The position numbers and the translations under genes were made by a program. A stretch of DNA of 64,000 nucleotides from Nocardioides sp. 1609 (GTDB lineage Bacteria; Actinomycetota; Actinomycetes; Propionibacteriales; Nocardioidaceae): contig NZ_SPUJ01000001.1 of NCBI RefSeq assembly GCF_004522105.1, forward strand, positions 186,001 to 250,000, written 5' to 3'. Positions 56,011 through 64,000 of the stretch are shown one piece after another. Under the pieces are notes generated by a model that made no database searches, was not told the origin of the DNA, and worked only from the letters and a program-made list of their open reading frames with translations. The number at the start of each line of letters is the position of its first letter. Positions within the stretch are counted from its first letter, which is position 1.

Positions 56011-57075
56011 ATGCGGATCGCCCTGGTCACCGAGACGTTCTACCCCGCGGTCGACGGCACCACGACGACGTTGAAGGCCGTCGCGGACCGGCTCGTCGAC
56101 CTCGGCCACACGGTCCGGATCATCACTCCCGGGCCAGGGCTGACGACGTACCGGACCTCACAGGTGGTGCGGGTCCGCCCGCTGGAGCCCGCCGGCCCGC
56201 AGGTGCGCACGGCCCTCGACCAGTTCGGCCCGGACCTCGTGCACGTCACCTCCCCCGGGGTGCTCGGCCGCAAGGCCCTCAAGCTGACCCACCGCACCGG
56301 CATCCCCTCGCTGGTCGTCGAGCAGTCCCCCGTGCTCGACGTCAGCGCCGACTACTGGCGCTCCCGGGTCGCCGACCGCGCCGACCGGGTGCTGGTCACC
56401 TCGACCTGGATGGTCGACCGGATGAAGGAGTTCGGCGTCGACGCCGGGCTGTGGCGCCCGGGGGTCGACACCGCGGCGTTCACCCCGGCGCTGCGGGACG
56501 GCTGGCTGCACGACTCGTGGTCGCGCGCCCGCTCGGCCGGGCGCGCCGGCCGGCCACCGCTGGTCGTCGTCGGGTACGTCGGCGGGCTGCACAAGCGGCA
56601 CGGCGTGCGCCGCCTCGCCGAGCTGGCCTCCCTCGACGGCGTCCGCCCGGTGGTGATCGGCGACGGCCCGCAGCGCGAGTGGCTGGAGTCGCGCCTGCCG
56701 CAGGGGAAGGTGACCGGCTCGATGGGCACCGGCGACCTGACCGTGGCGATGCCGACCCTCGACCTGCTCGTGCACCCCGGGGAGCACGAGACGTGCGCCC
56801 ACACCCTGCGTGAGGCCGCCGCGGCCGGCGTCCCCGTCGTCGCACCGCGCTCGGGCGGGGCGCCCGACGTCGTCCGCCACCTCGAGACCGGGCTCCTCTA
56901 CGACCCCTCCGACCCCCGGGCGTTCCGGCGGGCCGTCGAGGCCGTCGTCGCCGACCGGCACCGCGGCCTGCTCGGAGCCGAGGGGCGCGAGGTCGCCCGC
57001 CGGCGCAGCTGGTCCGACGCGGTCGACGAGCTGGTCGCCGAGCACCTGGCCCCGACCCGGGTCACCGCCGCCTGA
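56011..57075 (+). CDS. Family 4 glycosyltransferase
   Basis: This 354-residue GT-B enzyme begins MRIALVTETFYPAVDGTTTT, the N-terminal GT4 signature of MgtA-like mannosyltransferases, and has the nucleotide-sugar site HPGEHETCAHTLREAAAAGV with the EX7E pattern, followed by GVPVVAPRSGGAPDVV. It probably transfers mannose or a related sugar from a nucleotide donor to a lipid or envelope glycan. It stands alone, divergent from the DUF1800 gene, and precedes the second Sdh operon. Confidence 0.85.
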   Translation: MRIALVTETFYPAVDGTTTTLKAVADRLVDLGHTVRIITPGPGLTTYRTSQVVRVRPLEPAGPQVRTALDQFGPDLVHVTSPGVLGRKALKLTHRTGIPSLVVEQSPVLDVSADYWRSRVADRADRVLVTSTWMVDRMKEFGVDAGLWRPGVDTAAFTPALRDGWLHDSWSRARSAGRAGRPPLVVVGYVGGLHKRHGVRRLAELASLDGVRPVVIGDGPQREWLESRLPQGKVTGSMGTGDLTVAMPTLDLLVHPGEHETCAHTLREAAAAGVPVVAPRSGGAPDVVRHLETGLLYDPSDPRAFRRAVEAVVADRHRGLLGAEGREVARRRSWSDAVDELVAEHLAPTRVTAA

Positions 57076-57174
57076 CCAGGCGCGACCGTCGCCCGAGGCA
57101 GCACGACACGCCGCGGGGTGGGCCGGGCGACGTATGTCACACCGGTCGGGTGAAGCCGCAGGTCGCGGTGACCG

Positions 57175-57180
57175 TAGAGT
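57175..57180 (+). promoter_or_regulatory. -10 element for sdhC
   Basis: TAGAGT lies 7 nt before the GTG at 57188. Confidence 0.55.
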
Positions 57181-57187
57181 GACCATC

Positions 57188-57907
57188 GTGGTGATGACGA
57201 CCCGTCCGGCCCTGGTCAAGGGCTCTCGTGCAGTGCGTTCGACCATCGCGCTGAAGATGTTGATGGCCGTGAGCGGCCTGATCTTCGTCGGCTACGTGCT
57301 TGCGCACATGTACGGCAACCTCAAGGCCTTCTCCGGGCAGGAGGCCTTCAACGACTACGCGCACCACCTGCGCGAGCTCGGCGAGCCCCTGCTGCCGCAC
57401 GAGGGCTTCCTCTGGATCGCGCGCGTCGTGCTGCTCCTCTCGCTGTTCGTGCACGTCTTCTGCGCCATCGCGCTGTGGCGGCGCGCCGGCAGGGCGCGCA
57501 CGACCAAGTACGTGGTGAAGAAGAACAAGCACTCCAGCTTCTCCTCGCACTGGATGCGCTGGGGCGGGATCACGCTGCTGCTCTTCATCATCTGGCACCT
57601 GCTGAACTTCACCGTCGGTCGCATCAACGTGAACACCGGCGAGACGGGCGACGCCGCGGGCGACCCCTACACGCTGATGGTCCAGAGCTTCGAGGTGCCG
57701 TGGCTGACGGTCATCTACCTCCTGGCGATGGTCGCCCTGGCGCTGCACCTGCACCACGGCACCTGGAGTGCCGCCCAGACCCTCGGCCTGACCAACAACG
57801 CCACGTCGCGCCGCAACGCCAAGGCGATCGGCACCATCCTCGCGGTGGTCGTGGCCGGCGGGTTCTCGCTGGTCCCGATCTTCGTGCTCGCCGGCGTCAT
57901 CGACTGA
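57188..57907 (+). CDS. sdhC: Succinate dehydrogenase cytochrome b subunit (type B)
   Basis: This 239-residue protein of the SdhC/FrdC cytochrome b558 family has five helices and the heme-ligand histidines within VGYVLAHMYGNLK, FVHVFCAIALWRR, FIIWHLLNFTVG and ALHLHHGTWSAAQ. It anchors the type-B complex in the membrane and binds two hemes. Of three adjacent starts (GTG 57188, GTG 57191, ATG 57194), the first lies 7 nt after TAGAGT. It heads the sdhCAB operon. Confidence 0.92.
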   Translation: MVMTTRPALVKGSRAVRSTIALKMLMAVSGLIFVGYVLAHMYGNLKAFSGQEAFNDYAHHLRELGEPLLPHEGFLWIARVVLLLSLFVHVFCAIALWRRAGRARTTKYVVKKNKHSSFSSHWMRWGGITLLLFIIWHLLNFTVGRINVNTGETGDAAGDPYTLMVQSFEVPWLTVIYLLAMVALALHLHHGTWSAAQTLGLTNNATSRRNAKAIGTILAVVVAGGFSLVPIFVLAGVID

Positions 57908-57928
57908 TCTGAGAGGTTCGAGCACCCC

Positions 57929-59983
<2,055 letters not shown>

Positions 59984-60056
59984 CGGCCCCCCGCGACACC
60001 CTTCGTCCCCTCCTGCTCGCACCCCTGTCGAGCACCGCTGCCCTGGAAGGACCCCG

Positions 60057-60800
60057 ATGAAGCTCAACCTGAAGATCTGGCGCCAGGAGAACGCGACCGC
60101 GCCGGGCGGGATCCACACCTACGAGCTCGACGACGTCTCCGAGGACATGAGCTTCCTCGAGATGCTCGACGTCCTCAACGAGCAGCTGAACGCCGAGGGC
60201 GAGGAGCCGATCGCGTTCGACTCCGACTGCCGCGAGGGCATCTGCGGGCAGTGCAGCCTGATGATCGACGGCGAGGCGCACGGCCCCGAGGTGACCACCA
60301 CGTGCCAGCTGCACATGCGCTCGTTCCGTGACGGCGACAGCATCACGATCGAGCCGTGGCGCGCCGACGCCTTCCCGATCGTCAAGGACCTCGTCGTCGA
60401 CCGCAGCGCCTTCGACCGGATCATCCAGCAGGGCGGCTACATCTCGGTCAACACCGGTGCGGCACCCGACGCCCACGCCACGCCGGTCCCCAAGGACAAG
60501 GCCAACCGCGCCTTCGACGTCGCCACCTGCATCGGCTGCGGCGCGTGCGTCGCCGCCTGCCCGAACGGCTCGGCCTCGCTGTTCCTCGGCGCGAAGATCA
60601 CCCACCTCGGCGAGCTCCCCCAGGGCCAGGCCGAGCGCGACACCCGTGTCGTCAACATGATCGGCCAGCACGACGCCGAGGGCTTCGGCGGCTGCACCAA
60701 CATCGGTGAGTGCACCGCCGCGTGCCCCAAGGAGATCCCGCTCGACGTGATCTCCCGCCTCAACTGGGACCTGCACGCCGCCCTGCGCCACGGCAAGTAG
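60057..60800 (+). CDS. sdhB: Succinate dehydrogenase/fumarate reductase iron-sulfur subunit (type B)
   Basis: This 247-residue protein has the [2Fe-2S] ligand segment [20 protein letters not shown] with a later Cys, the [4Fe-4S] motif [14 protein letters not shown] and the [3Fe-4S] region [20 protein letters not shown]. Compared with the Sdh1 FeS subunit at 49455 it shares only the general fold and cluster spacing. GAAGGA precedes the ATG at 60057. It ends the sdhCAB operon. Confidence 0.95.
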   Translation: MKLNLKIWRQENATAPGGIHTYELDDVSEDMSFLEMLDVLNEQLNAEGEEPIAFDSDCREGICGQCSLMIDGEAHGPEVTTTCQLHMRSFRDGDSITIEPWRADAFPIVKDLVVDRSAFDRIIQQGGYISVNTGAAPDAHATPVPKDKANRAFDVATCIGCGACVAACPNGSASLFLGAKITHLGELPQGQAERDTRVVNMIGQHDAEGFGGCTNIGECTAACPKEIPLDVISRLNWDLHAALRHGK

Positions 60801-60840
60801 CCGGGGCGCAGGACGGAGGAGCGGGACCCGTCGCTGCGCG

Positions 60841-60894
60841 GGTCGAGCAAGCGGCGCGTCTGGGCTTGCGAAGGCGCGTCAGCGTGTCGAGACC
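60841..60894. repeat. Degenerate inverted-repeat element between sdhB and the SCO4848-family gene
   Basis: It begins GGTCGAGC and ends GTCGAGACC, as does the inner-to-outer part of the element at 44819-44913, and has an internal stem GCAAGC (60847-60852) with GCTTGC (60864-60869). The rest of the 183-bp convergent gap (60801-60983) has no feature I can support. Confidence 0.55.
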
Positions 60895-60983
60895 ACCGAG
60901 CCGCCTCCGGGAGCGCACCGAGGCCGGCTCGCCGGTTTCGTCGGCGTCCGTTCGCTCCGCCTCGGGCGGGAGAAACGGCGGCG

Positions 60984-61211
60984 TCAGGACTCCTTGGTGG
61001 CCCGGAGCGCCTTCCAGCCCCACGACCCGAGCACGCCGGCGATCAGGACGTTGACCACGATCAGCACCGAGTGCGCCACCCAGTAGCCCAGCGCCCGGTC
61101 CTCCCCCGCGTCGTAGGCGGTGTAGAGCCGCTTCGCGAAGTTGCCGAAGGTGACGACGTTCCAGGCCGCGACGGCCAGGAGGACGAGGGCGTGCTTGCGT
61201 TCGAACCTCAC
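60984..61211 (-). CDS. SCO4848 family small membrane protein
   Basis: This 75-residue protein has two membrane helices (ALVLLAVAAWNVVTFGNFAK; WVAHSVLIVVNVLIAGVLGS) with the conserved segment WNVVTFGNFAKRLY of the actinobacterial SCO4848 family. The function is unknown. It starts with GTG at 61211, overlapping the stop of the YihY gene upstream (GTGA), so the two are translationally coupled. Confidence 0.85.
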   Translation of the reverse strand: MRFERKHALVLLAVAAWNVVTFGNFAKRLYTAYDAGEDRALGYWVAHSVLIVVNVLIAGVLGSWGWKALRATKES

Positions 61212-62260
61212 GGGTTCCTCCTGCGGCGGATGACGGCCACCAGGGCGAGCATGGCGCCCGCACCGGCGGCGAACGGCGTGGTCCAGGCGCGGCCGGGCGT
61301 GGCGGCGCCGGCCGTGGCCTTGTCGGCCGGGAGGTGCGTGAGGTCGGGCGTGACCGGCCCCTGCACGGGGTCGACCGGCTCCGACTGGCGCAGCGCGCGC
61401 GCCGCGGGCGTCGTGTGGGCCCAGGCGGCGGCGTACAGGACCAGGCGCGAGAAGTAGTTGATCCAGACCAGCAGGATCAGCGCGATCCCGAACGCCTGGA
61501 AGGCCGGCTGGCCCTGCGTGCTCTTGAGCAGCAGGCTCGAGACCTGCTTGAGGACCTCGAAGCCCACGGCACCGAGCAGGGCCCCCGACCAGAGCGAGCG
61601 GCTGGGCGCACGCGGCTCGGCGAGGAGCTTGAAGAGCGTGAAGAACAGCACGGCGTTCGCGGCGAGCCCGAGGACGACCACCAGGACCTGCACGAGCCAG
61701 GCGAGCTCGGACCCGAGGCCGATCCAGCCGAGGACGTCGGCGGAGAAGCCGGAGACGAAGCCGGTCACCGCCACCGCGACGATGAGCACGAAGCCGATCG
61801 ACACCAGGGCCACCAGGTCGCGCAGCTTGCCCTTGACGAACGACGGCAGCTCGCGCTGCGGGGTCTCGAAGACGACCACGAGCGCGTCCCGCAGCGCCGA
61901 GACCCAGCCGAGTCCGGCGTACAGGACACCGAGCACACCGACGACACCGGCGATGCCGGAGAACGACTGGACGTCGTCGAGGGAGATCTGGCTCTCGCCG
62001 TTGCCGATCAGGCCCGGCAGCACCGACTCGATGGCGGTGGTCAGGTTGGCGTTGGCCTCGGGGTAGACCTCGGCGACGACGCCGACCACGAAGAACGCCA
62101 GCGCCAGGATCGGGAAGAACGACAGGAACGCGAAGTAGGTGACCGCGCCGGCCTGCTGGCCGGCCTTCACGGCGCCGTAGTGCTCCTGCATCCGCAGCAC
62201 GTGGTCGAGGCCGGGACGACGCTCGCGCGCGCTGGTGATGCGTTGCTTGACCGACGGCAT
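61208..62260 (-). CDS. YihY/BrkB family membrane protein (second copy)
   Basis: This 350-residue protein has about six membrane helices and the family motif AGAVTYFAFLSFFPILALAF near residue 40, then GWVSALRDALVVVFETPQRE and ILLVWINYFSRLVLYAAAW. It differs strongly from the YihY protein at 20873 and has a long C-terminal tail with a possible last helix before RRRRNP. The ATG at 62260 gives a normal start. It precedes the SCO4848-family gene and follows the RNA ligase-like gene by 5 bp. Confidence 0.88.
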   Translation of the reverse strand: MPSVKQRITSARERRPGLDHVLRMQEHYGAVKAGQQAGAVTYFAFLSFFPILALAFFVVGVVAEVYPEANANLTTAIESVLPGLIGNGESQISLDDVQSFSGIAGVVGVLGVLYAGLGWVSALRDALVVVFETPQRELPSFVKGKLRDLVALVSIGFVLIVAVAVTGFVSGFSADVLGWIGLGSELAWLVQVLVVVLGLAANAVLFFTLFKLLAEPRAPSRSLWSGALLGAVGFEVLKQVSSLLLKSTQGQPAFQAFGIALILLVWINYFSRLVLYAAAWAHTTPAARALRQSEPVDPVQGPVTPDLTHLPADKATAGAATPGRAWTTPFAAGAGAMLALVAVIRRRRNP

Positions 62261-62265
62261 CGGGC

Positions 62266-62787
62266 TCAGCCTCCTAGGGCGGCGCGGAGGGCGAAGTCGT
62301 GCGAGGTCTGCCACCCGTGCTCGTCGTCGTGGACGTACAGGTGGAAGTCGGTGACGGTGAACTCGCACTCGAACCGCGCGAGCTCGTCGAAGGCCCGGTC
62401 GAGCAGCACGTCGTCGAGGTGGTGCGCGACGGTGACGTGCGGGTGGTAGGGGAAGTCGAGGTCGACCTCGAGCGGTCCCCGGCGGACGGCGTCGGCGAGC
62501 TGCTCGCACTGCGAGATGCCCTCGACGAGCGTCACGAACACCACCGGCGAGACGGGGCGGAAGGTGCCCGTGCCGCGCAGGTGGACCTCGAAGGCCGGCA
62601 CCGTCGCGGCCGCCTCGGCCAGGTGCGCCTGGATCGAGGACAGGTCACCGTCGACCTCGGTCGGCGGCACCAGCGTGATGTGCGTCGGGATCATCGTCGC
62701 CGTCGTGTCACCCACGGCGGTGCGGTAGTCCTGCAGCTCGGTGGCCCACGGCTCCGGGATCGCGACGGCCACTCCGATCGTCGGCAT
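62266..62787 (-). CDS. 2'-5' RNA ligase family protein
   Basis: This 173-residue protein of the LigT-like 2H phosphoesterase fold has both catalytic motifs: HITLVPP near residue 36 and HVTVAHHL near 117 (H-h-T/V-h pattern). The family hydrolyses or forms 2',5' or cyclic phosphodiester bonds in RNA or nucleotides; the substrate here is unknown. It lies 9 bp after trpS and may be co-transcribed with it. Confidence 0.88.
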   Translation of the reverse strand: MPTIGVAVAIPEPWATELQDYRTAVGDTTATMIPTHITLVPPTEVDGDLSSIQAHLAEAAATVPAFEVHLRGTGTFRPVSPVVFVTLVEGISQCEQLADAVRRGPLEVDLDFPYHPHVTVAHHLDDVLLDRAFDELARFECEFTVTDFHLYVHDDEHGWQTSHDFALRAALGG

Positions 62788-62796
62788 TCCCCGACC

Positions 62797-64000
<1,204 letters not shown>

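Overview
The window is high-GC, tightly packed DNA with actinobacterial signatures: GTG starts, ATGA/GTGA overlaps, IdeR/DtxR-type iron boxes, an Sdh1-type succinate dehydrogenase as in mycobacteria, a MutA/MutB/MeaB set and a SCO4848-family protein. The gene set fits Nocardioides or a close relative (Propionibacteriales); this is inference from gene content, not a database match. No rRNA, tRNA, CRISPR array, insertion sequence or prophage was seen. No gene-free stretch exceeds 300 bp; the largest is 35645-35905 (261 bp). Two genes are cut by the window ends, and one internal gene (9606-11247) carries a frameshift.

Layout. 1-1821: 3' part of pyruvate carboxylase, then three tandem 26-bp palindromes. 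1963-5430: secreted SpoIID-type and LVIVD-repeat proteins and a DUF305 lipoprotein. 5457-8397: two flavoprotein disulfide reductases (LpdA-like and Lpd). 8456-12145: a possible leader ORF coupled to a GGCT-like gene, a thioesterase, the frameshifted helical/propeller gene and purine nucleoside phosphorylase. 12218-20800: heme-iron acquisition, with three IdeR-type boxes 20 bp apart, hmuTUV, three surface or secreted proteins with HtaA-like and shared accessory domains, and heme oxygenase. 20873-27784: YihY membrane protein, MerR regulator with its aldo/keto reductase, HEAT protein, phosphosugar mutase, sigma factor with membrane partner, PH-like protein.

27808-41244: nucleoside and deoxyribose salvage: deoC with two aldehyde-dehydrogenase-family genes, a uridine-kinase-like protein, a C39-like protein, adenosine deaminase, MaoC protein, thymidine phosphorylase, cytidine deaminase and a BMP-type nucleoside ABC transporter. 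These genes would import nucleosides, deaminate and phosphorolyse them, and break deoxyribose-5-phosphate into glyceraldehyde-3-phosphate and acetaldehyde, the latter oxidised by the aldehyde dehydrogenase. 41313-43705: M20 amidohydrolase and a ScyD-like secreted protein. 43810-48815: methylmalonyl-CoA mutase (mutA, mutB) and its chaperone meaB. 49018-52930: small membrane protein and an Sdh1-type complex. 53057-57075: DUF1501/DUF1800 pair and a glycosyltransferase. 57188-60800: a second, type-B Sdh/Frd operon. 60984-64000: SCO4848-family protein, YihY protein, 2'-5' RNA ligase-like protein, trpS and the start of an unidentified gene.

Regulation. Many transcription units begin with a TAnnnT-like -10 hexamer 6-7 nt before the start codon, which predicts widespread leaderless mRNAs and was used here to choose several starts. 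A perfect or near-perfect palindrome family (arms GACCCGTCACC / GGTGACGGGTC) occurs seven times at three loci and is the most unusual non-coding signal. The most interesting protein observation is a domain shared by the first and third heme-cluster surface proteins.
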